The translations under genes were made by a program, and so were the position numbers. A stretch of 50,736 nt of DNA from Bacilli bacterium (lineage in GTDB: Bacteria > Bacillota_I > Bacilli_A > RF39 > UBA660), in contig JAQVKM010000001.1 of assembly GCA_028694645.1 (NCBI GenBank), positions 164,219 to 214,954 of the forward strand. Direction: 5' to 3'. Below are positions 33,317-41,563 of this stretch, piece by piece (position 1 is the first letter of the stretch; each line of letters begins with the position of its first letter). The notes beneath the pieces were generated by a model. The model made no database searches and was not told the origin of the DNA. It saw only the letters and a list, made by a program, of their open reading frames with translations.

Positions 33317-34729
33317 ATGAAAAAGACTAAGATAATAGCAACAATAGGACCTTCTAGTAGAGATACTGAAGTAATTAAAGAATTAATATTAAATGGGATG
33401 GATATTGCACGTATTAATTTGACCCATGCTAGTCATGAATTTGCAAAGGATGTAATTAATAAAATTGATAATTTAAATAAAGAATTAAATACTAGTGTTT
33501 CAATTATGTTTGATTTAGAAGGACCAGATATTAATGTTGGTAAATTTGCAGGAGGAAGTGCATATTTAACTAAGAATTCTAAAATAAGAATTTATATGGA
33601 TGATATTTTAGGGGACTCAACTAAGTTTTCTATAAATTATCCTAAATTAATAGATGAAATAAAAGTTAATACTGTTATTAAATTAGATGATGGCTTAATT
33701 GAATTAAATGTTATTGATAAAGAATTAAACTATTTGTTATGTGAGGTAGTAACTGGGGGCTTTATTGAAAATAATAAAGGTTTAAATGTTATTGGTACTA
33801 AGATTAGGATGCCTTTTTTAACAAAAAAAGATAAAGAAGATATAAAATTTGCTTGTGAACAAAACATTGATTATTTAGCTTTATCGTTAATAAGAAGTAG
33901 TGAAGATGTTTTAGAAGTAAATGATTTATTAATTAATTTAAATAATGATCATATATCTATTATTTCTAAAATAGAAAATGAATCAGCTATTGATGATATT
34001 GATGAAATAATTAGAAATAGTGATGCTATTATGGTAGCTCGTGGAGACTTAGGTGTTGAACTTCCGATGGAAAGAATACCTGGTATTCAAAAAATGATAA
34101 TTAATAAATGTCATATGATGAGTAAAGTTAGTATTGTAGCTACAGAAATGATGTCGACAATGGAGAATGCTGTAAGACCAACTAGAGCTGAAGTTTCTGA
34201 TGTAGCTAATGCCGTATTAGATGGTGTTGATGTTGTTATGTTAAGTGGAGAGACAACAATAGGAAAATATCCTATTGAAACACTAAAAATTATGACTAAA
34301 ATTATTGAATCTTCTGAATTAGACCAAAATTATTTAGATTTTTTAGATAAAACAATGAGAACAGAAAAACAAGATATAACTGGAAGTGTTGCTTATAGTT
34401 CAGTTGAGTGTGCACTTAGATTAAAATGTAATGCGATTGTAACACCAACTATGAGTGGATATACTGCAAGAAAAATAAGCCGATTTAGACCAAGCTGTAT
34501 TGTTATAGCTTTATGTCCAAATGTTGAAACAGTTAAAAGTTTAAATATATATTACGGAATATATCCAGTATTAGTTGATGAAATTAAATCTTTTGATAAA
34601 ATGATGGATTTAGCTAAAAAAACGGCAACTAAAATTTTAAGATGTGATAATGGAAAAATAATAGTAACTGGAGGTTATCCATTTAATGAAGTGAAACATA
34701 CAAATTTTATGAAAATAGAAGAAATATAA
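33317..34729 (+). CDS. pyk: Pyruvate kinase, divergent
   Basis: Pyruvate kinase transfers phosphate from PEP to ADP. The 470-residue length, the start KKTKIIATIGPSSRD, SKIENESAIDDIDEI, MVARGDLGVELPMERIP and MSTMENAVRPTRAEVSDVANAVLDGVDVVMLSGET show the family clearly. However, the K+/Mg/phosphate block normally DTKGPEIR reads DLEGPDIN (66-73), and RLNFSHG reads RINLTHA, so the monovalent-cation site (Thr) and the conserved Lys and Arg are changed. The catalytic Lys of SKIEN is kept. It may be a working enzyme with other cation needs or a specialised paralogue. It lies 17 bases before the GH31 gene, so they are co-transcribed, linking sugar release and glycolysis. Confidence 0.87.
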   Translation: MKKTKIIATIGPSSRDTEVIKELILNGMDIARINLTHASHEFAKDVINKIDNLNKELNTSVSIMFDLEGPDINVGKFAGGSAYLTKNSKIRIYMDDILGDSTKFSINYPKLIDEIKVNTVIKLDDGLIELNVIDKELNYLLCEVVTGGFIENNKGLNVIGTKIRMPFLTKKDKEDIKFACEQNIDYLALSLIRSSEDVLEVNDLLINLNNDHISIISKIENESAIDDIDEIIRNSDAIMVARGDLGVELPMERIPGIQKMIINKCHMMSKVSIVATEMMSTMENAVRPTRAEVSDVANAVLDGVDVVMLSGETTIGKYPIETLKIMTKIIESSELDQNYLDFLDKTMRTEKQDITGSVAYSSVECALRLKCNAIVTPTMSGYTARKISRFRPSCIVIALCPNVETVKSLNIYYGIYPVLVDEIKSFDKMMDLAKKTATKILRCDNGKIIVTGGYPFNEVKHTNFMKIEEI

Positions 34730-34746
34730 TAAAAGGGGTGAGAGCT

Positions 34747-37164
34747 ATGTATGATTATGATTTAGGTGATCAATTTAAAATTGATTTAGAAGCAGCTAAA
34801 GCAAAAAACGAAAATATAATACAAGGTAAAAATTATCGATTTACTTTAATAAGTGAACGATTAATAAGAATGGAATATAATAAAAATGGTATTTTTGAAG
34901 ATAAACCAACATCATTAGTTTGGCATAGAAATGCTGAAAAGGTTAATTACACTAAAAAGGAAGATAGAAGATACTTAGAAATAAAAACAAAATACTTTAG
35001 ATTAACTTATCAAAAAGAAAAACCATTTTATAGTGGTAAATTTGATACAATGAAAAATCTTAAAGTAGAACTTTTAAATTCTGATAAAATTTGGTATTAT
35101 GGACATCCAGAAATTAGAAATTATGGTTCACCTGGAATATCATTAGATAATAGTAAAGGTAATTTAAAATTAAAAAAAGGATTATATTCTATAGATGGAT
35201 TTGCAAGTATAGATGATTCTGTTAATGATGTGATTGAATCTAATGGTCAGTTTATATCACGCGAAAAAGATGTTGTGGATACATATTTATTTATGTATTT
35301 AAAAGACTTTGCTTTATGCTTAAAAGATTATTATTTTATAACTGGAACTCCAGCTTTACTACCAAGATATGCTTTAGGTAATTGGTGGAGTAAAAATGAA
35401 GATTATAATGATACATCGCTTAAAAATTTAATAGATGATTTTAAAGAAAAAGAAATTCCATTATCCATATTGTTATTAGATAAAGATTGGCATATTAGAG
35501 AATATAATAATAAATTGCATGATACAGGTTTTACATGGAATAATAGATTTTTTGTAAAACCAAATAAAATGATTGAATATATGCATAAAAATGGAATTCG
35601 ATTAGGCCTTAATATCAATCCATTGGAAGGAATATATCCATATGAAGAAAATTATTCTAGCATTACTAATAATTTATCAATGGATGAAAAAGGTATTGTT
35701 CCTTTTAATGTATATGATCCAAAAACAATCGATACGTATTTTAAAATATTAATACATTCATTAGATGAAAAAGGAGTAGATTTCTTCTGGTTAGATGTTG
35801 ATAATACCAAAAAATATAAAGAGTCTTGGGCTTTAAGTCATTATAGCTTTTATGACATGAAAAGAGATTATAAAAGAAGACCAATGATTTTATCTAGAAA
35901 TACCGGTGTAGCTCCACATAGATATCCTGTATTATATTCTGGTAAAACAATTGTAAGTTGGGATACTTTAAAAATGATACCTCTTCATAATTCTAGTGCT
36001 GCTAATGTTGGTGTAAGTTATTGGGCACATGATATTGGTGGATATTATAATGGGATCGAAGATAATGAACTTTATATTAGATTTGTTCAATTAGGTGTTT
36101 TTTCACCAATCTTAAAATTTGGTTCAGATAAAGGTAAATATTATAAAAGAGAACCTTGGCGTTGGAGTATTAAAACTTATGAAATAGCTAAAGATTATTT
36201 AACTTTAAGACATAGATTAATTCCCTATTTATATGCTGAAGCTTATAAATATCACAAATATGGAATGCCTTTAGTTATGCCAATATATTATAAATTTCCA
36301 GAAATGTATGATGATGTTAATTTCAGAAATGGTTATTATTTTGGAACAGAATTTTTTATATCACCAATCATTAATAAAAAAGATTATGTTATGAATAGAG
36401 TAGTTCATAAATTCTTTTTACCAGATGGAATATGGTATGATTTTGTTACTGGAAAGAAGTTTCCAGGAGGAAAAAGTTATATTTCTTTCTTCAAAGATCA
36501 AGATTATCCTGTTTTTGCAAAAGCTGGATCTATTATAACTTTAGGTAACAATGATAATATTAATGATACAACCCCTCCTAAAAATATGGAAATCCAAATA
36601 TTCCCAGGAAGAAGCAATACATATAACTTGTATGAAGATGATGGTGTAAGTGATTTATATCGAAAAGATTTTTATTTATTAACACAAATAGATTATAATT
36701 ATATGCCAAATAACTATACAGTTATTTTAAGACCTTTAGAAGGTAAAAAAGGAATAGTACCTGATACTAGAAATTATAAATTTGTTTTTAGAAATACTAA
36801 ACAAGCTAACGATGTTATTGCATATTTTAATGATGCTGAAATTGAAACTAATAGTTATATATCTAATTCAAATTTTGTTGTTGAAGTTAAAGATGTACCA
36901 ACAATTGGGCAATTAACAATAAATTGCAAGGGTAAGAATATTGAGATAGATGCTGTTAGAATAATTAATGAAGATGTTGAATCAATAATTTCTGATTTAC
37001 AAATAGAAACAAAAATGAAAGAAATGATTGATAAGATATTATTTAATGAGGAATTATCAATTAAGAAAAAAAGAATTGAAATCAGAAAATTAAATAATAA
37101 AGGTCTAGAAAGAAAATTTGTTAGAGTATTTTTAAAAATACTTGAATATATTAATGAAGTATAA
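34747..37164 (+). CDS. Glycoside hydrolase family 31 protein (alpha-glucosidase-like)
   Basis: GH31 enzymes release alpha-linked sugars from oligosaccharides. It has 805 residues from the ATG after AAGGGGTGAGAGCT. The order is an N-terminal beta-sandwich (to about 210), (beta/alpha)8 barrel with the nucleophile in FFWLDVDN (D350), then YWAHDIGGYYNGIEDNELYIRFVQLGVFSPILKFGS, a GH31 C-terminal beta part (YLYAEAYKYHKYGMPLVMP) and a 60-residue Lys/Glu helical tail. The acid/base Asp normally in S/T-G-D is Lys400 here (LYSGKTIVSWDTL). There is no signal peptide, so it is cytoplasmic and would act on imported sugars. Activity and substrate are unsure because of K400. Confidence 0.85.
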   Translation: MYDYDLGDQFKIDLEAAKAKNENIIQGKNYRFTLISERLIRMEYNKNGIFEDKPTSLVWHRNAEKVNYTKKEDRRYLEIKTKYFRLTYQKEKPFYSGKFDTMKNLKVELLNSDKIWYYGHPEIRNYGSPGISLDNSKGNLKLKKGLYSIDGFASIDDSVNDVIESNGQFISREKDVVDTYLFMYLKDFALCLKDYYFITGTPALLPRYALGNWWSKNEDYNDTSLKNLIDDFKEKEIPLSILLLDKDWHIREYNNKLHDTGFTWNNRFFVKPNKMIEYMHKNGIRLGLNINPLEGIYPYEENYSSITNNLSMDEKGIVPFNVYDPKTIDTYFKILIHSLDEKGVDFFWLDVDNTKKYKESWALSHYSFYDMKRDYKRRPMILSRNTGVAPHRYPVLYSGKTIVSWDTLKMIPLHNSSAANVGVSYWAHDIGGYYNGIEDNELYIRFVQLGVFSPILKFGSDKGKYYKREPWRWSIKTYEIAKDYLTLRHRLIPYLYAEAYKYHKYGMPLVMPIYYKFPEMYDDVNFRNGYYFGTEFFISPIINKKDYVMNRVVHKFFLPDGIWYDFVTGKKFPGGKSYISFFKDQDYPVFAKAGSIITLGNNDNINDTTPPKNMEIQIFPGRSNTYNLYEDDGVSDLYRKDFYLLTQIDYNYMPNNYTVILRPLEGKKGIVPDTRNYKFVFRNTKQANDVIAYFNDAEIETNSYISNSNFVVEVKDVPTIGQLTINCKGKNIEIDAVRIINEDVESIISDLQIETKMKEMIDKILFNEELSIKKKRIEIRKLNNKGLERKFVRVFLKILEYINEV

Positions 37165-37194
37165 GTTTATTAAATTTTTAATAAACTTTTTTTT
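37163..37194 (+). terminator. Terminator after the GH31 gene
   Basis: AAGTTTATTAA / TTAATAAACTT stem (37163-37173, 37178-37188), loop ATTT, then eight T. Confidence 0.88.
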
Positions 37195-37225
37195 GACAAA
37201 TAATTTTGTTTTATTAATTTATAAT
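37193..37225 (+). promoter_or_regulatory. Possible promoter boxes of spoIIP
   Basis: TTGACA (37193-37198) and TATAAT (37220-37225) lie 21 bases apart, longer than the usual 17. They touch the terminator of the gene before. No SigF- or SigE-type boxes were recognised. Confidence 0.3.
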
Positions 37226-37245
37226 TAAATTATTGAGGTGATAAT

Positions 37246-38238
37246 ATTAAGAAATTTAAAAGTAAAAAACAAAAAAGAAAAATAAGTATTTATAAAATTG
37301 TCTTTTTATTTATATTAACTTTTTTTTTCTACTATTTATTTACATCTATTTTTTTGAATTTCAGATTAGCTAATTCAAATCAGGAGTTTTTACAATATAT
37401 GTTAAATGATTCAAATCATCATTTGTTATATAAAAAAAACAATAAAATATTTAGTAATTTACTTTCTTCAATATTAAATATTGATATAACAAAACCAGAA
37501 ACGATACTTCAAAAAACATTTGGTGAAAACAATAATATTAATAATGAAATATCAAATGAAGTATATACTGATCCTGAGATAAAAAGTAAAACAGATTATG
37601 TTTATGATCCCAATCCAACTGTCATTAATAATCCAAGAGTATATATATATAACACACATCAATTAGAAAATTATGATGATACAGGGTATTCAGAGTTTAA
37701 TATAACACCTAATGTTTTAATAGCGTCTTATATGTTAAAAGAAAAATTAAACAAATTAAATATTAAGACTATTGTTGAAACATCAAACATAAAAGAATTT
37801 TTGAATATTAATAATTGGGATTATAATAAAAGTTATGATGCTAGCAGATATTTTTTAAAAGAAATTATTGATAAATATAACAATTTAGATTTAATTATTG
37901 ATCTTCATCGAGATGCTATTGATAAAGAAAAATCAACCGTCAAAATTAATTCAAAATCATATGCAAAAGTATTATTTGTTGTTGGACAAAATTATGAAGG
38001 ATATGAAAATAATTTAGCTTTAGCTAATAAAATAAATGATTTAATCAAAAATAAATATCCTGAATTAACAAGAGGAATAATAACTAAAACAGGCGAAAAT
38101 GTTAATGGAATATATAATCAAGATTTAAGTGATAAAATTATTTTAATTGAATGTGGTGGTTATCAAAATACAATGGAGGAAGTAATGAATACACTTGAAA
38201 TTTTATCAAATATAATAAAAAATTACTTGGGTGATTAA
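37246..38238 (+). CDS. spoIIP: Stage II sporulation protein P (SpoIIP), AUU start proposed
   Basis: SpoIIP is an amidase and endopeptidase that, with SpoIID and SpoIIM, dissolves septal peptidoglycan during engulfment. The catalytic domain shows IYNTHQLENY (zinc His and Glu), LDLIIDLHRDAI, VVGQNYEGYENNLALANKI and NQDLSDKIILIECGGYQNTMEEV, the full family set. A start at TTG 37354 would cut the membrane anchor. In frame upstream, without stop back to 37237, lies a basic start and hydrophobic helix (IYKIVFLFILTFFFYYLF). GAGGTGAT followed by AAT precedes an ATT at 37246, the same 3-base spacing as AGGTGAT-ACT-ATG at pyk. No ATG, GTG or TTG exists in between. I therefore propose an ATT start, giving 330 residues. 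It is followed directly by a yqxA-position gene. Confidence 0.88.
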   Translation: MKKFKSKKQKRKISIYKIVFLFILTFFFYYLFTSIFLNFRLANSNQEFLQYMLNDSNHHLLYKKNNKIFSNLLSSILNIDITKPETILQKTFGENNNINNEISNEVYTDPEIKSKTDYVYDPNPTVINNPRVYIYNTHQLENYDDTGYSEFNITPNVLIASYMLKEKLNKLNIKTIVETSNIKEFLNINNWDYNKSYDASRYFLKEIIDKYNNLDLIIDLHRDAIDKEKSTVKINSKSYAKVLFVVGQNYEGYENNLALANKINDLIKNKYPELTRGIITKTGENVNGIYNQDLSDKIILIECGGYQNTMEEVMNTLEILSNIIKNYLGD

Positions 38239-38586
38239 ATGGAAGAAAAGAAAAAAAATAAAAAACTCATTAACAAAATTTTTTGTAGAATTTTTTTAAC
38301 CTTTTTGATAGCTTTCAGTGCCCTTTATGTATCAGAAGCCACTGGTTATTATGAGTATGAATTACATAAAAAAGTAGTTTTAACAAATGAAAATATAAAA
38401 CAATTTGAAGAAGATATAAAAAACGGAAAAAATATAAATATAGAAAACTATATGCAAAAAGAAGAAACAAATTATAGTAATAAAATGTCTAAAGCTGGAT
38501 TAGCATTATCTAATGGTATTGGTAATGTTGTCGAAAGTAGTTTAAAAGCAACATTTGATTTTTTAAATAAATTTATGACAGGGTAA
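38239..38586 (+). CDS. Small membrane protein in the yqxA position
   Basis: The ATG comes right after the spoIIP stop; GGGTGAT inside the last spoIIP codons is its ribosome site, so translation is coupled. The 115 residues form a basic N-terminus, one membrane helix (about 15-33, IFCRIFLTFLIAFSALYVSE), a charged region and a C-terminal amphipathic part (KAGLALSNGIGNVVESSLKATFDFLNKFMTG). B. subtilis has yqxA between spoIIP and lepA with the same build (N-terminal anchor, about 110 residues, C-terminal helix). Homology is likely from gene order and shape, not proven from residues. Its function is not known in Bacillus either. Confidence 0.65.
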   Translation: MEEKKKNKKLINKIFCRIFLTFLIAFSALYVSEATGYYEYELHKKVVLTNENIKQFEEDIKNGKNINIENYMQKEETNYSNKMSKAGLALSNGIGNVVESSLKATFDFLNKFMTG

Positions 38587-38618
38587 TGTAAACATCAATT
38601 AATTAATTATAAAAAATA

Positions 38619-38647
38619 TTGAAAAAAAATATAGATTTTAGTATAAT
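38619..38647 (+). promoter_or_regulatory. Promoter of the third prepilin gene
   Basis: TTGAAA (38619-38624), 17-base spacer, TATAAT (38642-38647); ribosome site GAGGTGG before the ATG. Confidence 0.7.
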
Positions 38648-38671
38648 CATATTAATGTACGAGGTGGTAGA

Positions 38672-39598
38672 ATGAAAAAAGGGTTTACATTAATTGAATT
38701 ACTAGCTGTAATAGTAATACTAGCTTTAATAGCATTAATATCAGTACCAATGATATTAGGAATAATAGAAAAAGTAAAAAAAGGTGCACTTGAAGCTACA
38801 GCAAATGGGTTGTTAGAAAGTGCAACACTATATTATGCTAAAAATTTAAGTACTATTGGAGAAAATAAAGTATTTTTATTTGATGAAACACATGATGGAG
38901 AAACAACTGATAATATCAAATTAACATATAAAGGGAACTTTAAAGGAACTGGAAGTGTAAGAATATATAAAGATGGAAAAACAGCAATATGTATTCAAGA
39001 TGAAAAATACTATGCCATTAAGAATATAAATAATACAAAAGTAACAACAGGGACAGGAACATGTTCATATGATGAAGCAACAAATACATATTTAAGTGTT
39101 AATTTAGTAAGTCAAGAATTGGTAGATAATTTACAAGAACAACTTGATAATTTGCAAAGTAATTATAATGAATTGCAATCAAATTATGATTCTTTATTAG
39201 CAGAAAAACAAACAGTAATAACTTCACTTTCTAATAAAGGAGTTTCAACAACAGGAACTGAAACTTTAACTGAAATAGCTGCTAAAATAGATGCAATGGC
39301 TATTGGAAAACAAGTTGTATTATTAGGAACAGGACCTGCTACATATGATGTTACTAGTTATCCAGGATATCAAAGTTTTACAGCAAGTAATTTTATTGTA
39401 GAAGGATACTCTGGAGCAGGTGCAACAGCTGATCATAATAGAGGGGCAAGTGCTACAGCATATATAGGAAAAACATATAATGCAACAACAGGAAAACTTA
39501 CCGTTACAAACGGAAGTGCATCAGGAGATGTATCAAATTCAGTATTAAAATATATATATGGTTATGCTCATGTTAATAAAGTATATTTGGTGTATTAA
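38672..39598 (+). CDS. Type IV-like prepilin with coiled coil and tail-fibre-like module
   Basis: It has 308 residues. MKKG is followed by FTLIELLAVIVILALIALISVP, the same leader as the two other prepilins. A first globular part holds two or three Cys (TAICIQDEKYY, GTCSYDE). Then comes a coiled coil of heptads (LQEQLDNLQSNYNELQSNYDSLLAEK, about 155-180) and a segment SLSNKGVSTTGTETLTEIAAKIDAM that resembles the short K-G-V-x-x-x-G-x-x-L-x-x-I-x-x-I motif of phage tail fibres and bacterial surface proteins. The end is a Gly/Ala/Thr-rich beta domain. It sits, with its own promoter and terminator, between the yqxA-position gene and lepA. Exposed fibre tip or adhesin is a fair guess. Confidence 0.85.
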   Translation: MKKGFTLIELLAVIVILALIALISVPMILGIIEKVKKGALEATANGLLESATLYYAKNLSTIGENKVFLFDETHDGETTDNIKLTYKGNFKGTGSVRIYKDGKTAICIQDEKYYAIKNINNTKVTTGTGTCSYDEATNTYLSVNLVSQELVDNLQEQLDNLQSNYNELQSNYDSLLAEKQTVITSLSNKGVSTTGTETLTEIAAKIDAMAIGKQVVLLGTGPATYDVTSYPGYQSFTASNFIVEGYSGAGATADHNRGASATAYIGKTYNATTGKLTVTNGSASGDVSNSVLKYIYGYAHVNKVYLVY

Positions 39599-39609
39599 CG
39601 ATATATAAC

Positions 39610-39637
39610 AAAAGGATATTTTAATATCCTTTTAATT
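39610..39637 (+). terminator. Terminator between the third prepilin gene and lepA
   Basis: AAAAGGATATT / AATATCCTTTT stem of 11 bp, loop TT. Confidence 0.8.
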
Positions 39638-39638
39638 A

Positions 39639-39647
39639 TGCTATAAT
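39639..39647 (+). promoter_or_regulatory. Extended -10 promoter of lepA
   Basis: TGCTATAAT lies 17 bases before the lepA ATG, with AAGGTGAT between. The leader would be about 10 bases. Confidence 0.55.
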
Positions 39648-39664
39648 GAGTCAAGGTGATTTTA

Positions 39665-41464
39665 ATGAAACAGGAAAATATAAGAAACTTTTCTATAATA
39701 GCACATATTGATCATGGTAAAAGTACTTTAGCAGATCGAATTTTGGAAGAAACAGGAGCTATTACAGAAAGAGAAAGACAAGAACAACTATTAGATAGTA
39801 TGGCTATTGAAAGAGAACGTGGTATAACAATCAAATTAAATGCAGTTGAATTAAAATATCAATACAATAATGAAGATTATTTGCTTCATTTAATTGATAC
39901 TCCAGGACACGTCGATTTTTCATATGAAGTTTCAAGAAGTTTAGCTTCTTGTGAAGGAGCTATTTTAGTAGTTGATGCAGCACAAGGAATAGAAGCTCAG
40001 ACACTAGCTAATCTTTATTTAGCTTTAGATAACAATTTAACAATAATTCCTGTTATAAATAAAATAGATTTACCAAATGCTGATGTAGAAAAAGTAAAAA
40101 AAGAATTAAAAGATACTTTGGGATTTAGTGATGATGAAATAGTTTTAACAAGTGCTAAAAATGGTATTGGGATAAAAGATTTATTAGCTGCCATTATTCA
40201 AAAAATTCCAGCCCCAAAAGGAAATATTAATAATGAATTACAGGCATTAATTTTTGATAGTTTTTATGAAGGATATCGAGGAATTATTACTTCTATTAGA
40301 GTAGTTAATGGAAAAGTAAAAGTTGGAGATAAAATAAAAATGTTGGCAACTAAAGCTGTTTATGAAGTAGTAGAATTAGGAGTTCATACACCAAAAGAAT
40401 CAAAGAAAAAAGAATTAGTAACGGGTGAAGTAGGGTATTTATGTGCAAGTATTAAGAGCATTGAAGATGTTAAAGTTGGAGATACTATAACGTTAGAAAC
40501 AAATAAAAATCCAGTATCTTTACCAGGTTATAAACCTATGAAACCAATGGTATTTTGTGGTATTTATCCTATAGAATCAAATAAATTTGATGACTTAAAA
40601 GATGCTTTAGAAAAATTAAAATTAAACGATGCATCATTAGAATTTTCTCCTGAAACAAGTGAAGCTTTAGGATTTGGATTTCGATGTGGCTTTTTAGGTC
40701 TTTTACATATGGAAATAATTGAAGAAAGAATTGAAAGAGAATTTAATATTGATTTAATAGCAACTTCACCATCTGTTATATATGATATTGAATTAACAGA
40801 TCATTCACATATTACTATAGATAGTCCGGTTAAAATGCCTGATAAGGGAAGGATAATTGATATTAAAGAGCCCTTTATTAGAACTAATATTTTTGTTCCA
40901 AGTGAATATATAGGTTCAATTATGGAATTATGTCAAAGCAAAAGAGGAATATATGTTTCAATTGAATATTTAGATACAACAAGAGTTAATATTCATTATG
41001 AAATACCACTTTCAGAAATAGTATATGATTTCTTTGATAAATTAAAATCTTATACTAAAGGTTATGCATCTTTTGATTATGAATTGATTGGATATAAAAG
41101 TAGTAATTTAGTAAAAATGGATATATTATTAAATGCTAAACCAGTAGATGCATTAAGTACTATTGTTCACAAAGATTTTGCATATAATAGAGGAAGAATA
41201 ATAGTTGAAAATTTAAAAAAATTAATTCCAAAACAACAATTTGAAGTTCCTATACAAGCTAGTATAGGAGCTAAAATAATAGCTCGTGAAACAATTAAAG
41301 CAGTTAGAAAAAATGTTTTAGCTAAATGTTATGGTGGAGATGTTTCAAGAAAAAGAAAATTACTAGAAAAACAAAAAGAAGGTAAAAAAAGAATGAAAAT
41401 GGTAGGTAATGTTGAAATACCAGAAGAAGCATTTTTATCAGTATTAAGTATGGATGAAAAATAA
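39665..41464 (+). CDS. lepA: Elongation factor 4 (LepA)
   Basis: LepA/EF4 is a ribosome-bound GTPase linked to initiation and back-translocation. It has 599 residues, the usual length, from the ATG after AAGGTGATTTTA ([21 protein letters not shown]). Motifs: [58 protein letters not shown]. The LepA C-terminal domain is complete, ending [30 protein letters not shown] and [12 protein letters not shown]. The neighbourhood spoIIP - yqxA position - lepA - (two unknowns) - hemW repeats the Bacillus order with insertions. Confidence 0.97.
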   Translation: MKQENIRNFSIIAHIDHGKSTLADRILEETGAITERERQEQLLDSMAIERERGITIKLNAVELKYQYNNEDYLLHLIDTPGHVDFSYEVSRSLASCEGAILVVDAAQGIEAQTLANLYLALDNNLTIIPVINKIDLPNADVEKVKKELKDTLGFSDDEIVLTSAKNGIGIKDLLAAIIQKIPAPKGNINNELQALIFDSFYEGYRGIITSIRVVNGKVKVGDKIKMLATKAVYEVVELGVHTPKESKKKELVTGEVGYLCASIKSIEDVKVGDTITLETNKNPVSLPGYKPMKPMVFCGIYPIESNKFDDLKDALEKLKLNDASLEFSPETSEALGFGFRCGFLGLLHMEIIEERIEREFNIDLIATSPSVIYDIELTDHSHITIDSPVKMPDKGRIIDIKEPFIRTNIFVPSEYIGSIMELCQSKRGIYVSIEYLDTTRVNIHYEIPLSEIVYDFFDKLKSYTKGYASFDYELIGYKSSNLVKMDILLNAKPVDALSTIVHKDFAYNRGRIIVENLKKLIPKQQFEVPIQASIGAKIIARETIKAVRKNVLAKCYGGDVSRKRKLLEKQKEGKKRMKMVGNVEIPEEAFLSVLSMDEK

Positions 41465-41469
41465 TATTT

Positions 41470-41504
41470 AAAACTAAATTTAATTAATGAATTTAGTTTT
41501 TTTA
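41470..41504 (+). terminator. Terminator after lepA
   Basis: AAAACTAAATT / AATTTAGTTTT stem (41470-41480, 41490-41500) and T-run. Confidence 0.85.
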
Positions 41505-41509
41505 AATAC

Positions 41510-41538
41510 TTTACAAAAAACAAATTTTGTATTATAAT
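41510..41538 (+). promoter_or_regulatory. Promoter of the triple-HTH gene
   Basis: TTTACA (41510-41515), 17-base spacer, TATAAT (41533-41538); AAGGGGGAATTTAA precedes the ATG. Confidence 0.75.
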
Positions 41539-41563
41539 AAACGACATTTAAGGGGGAATTTAA

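Noticed and set aside
37354-37356. TTG at 37354 as the spoIIP start
   Set aside because: It has no ribosome site and would remove the membrane anchor that is open in frame upstream behind a good GAGGTGAT.
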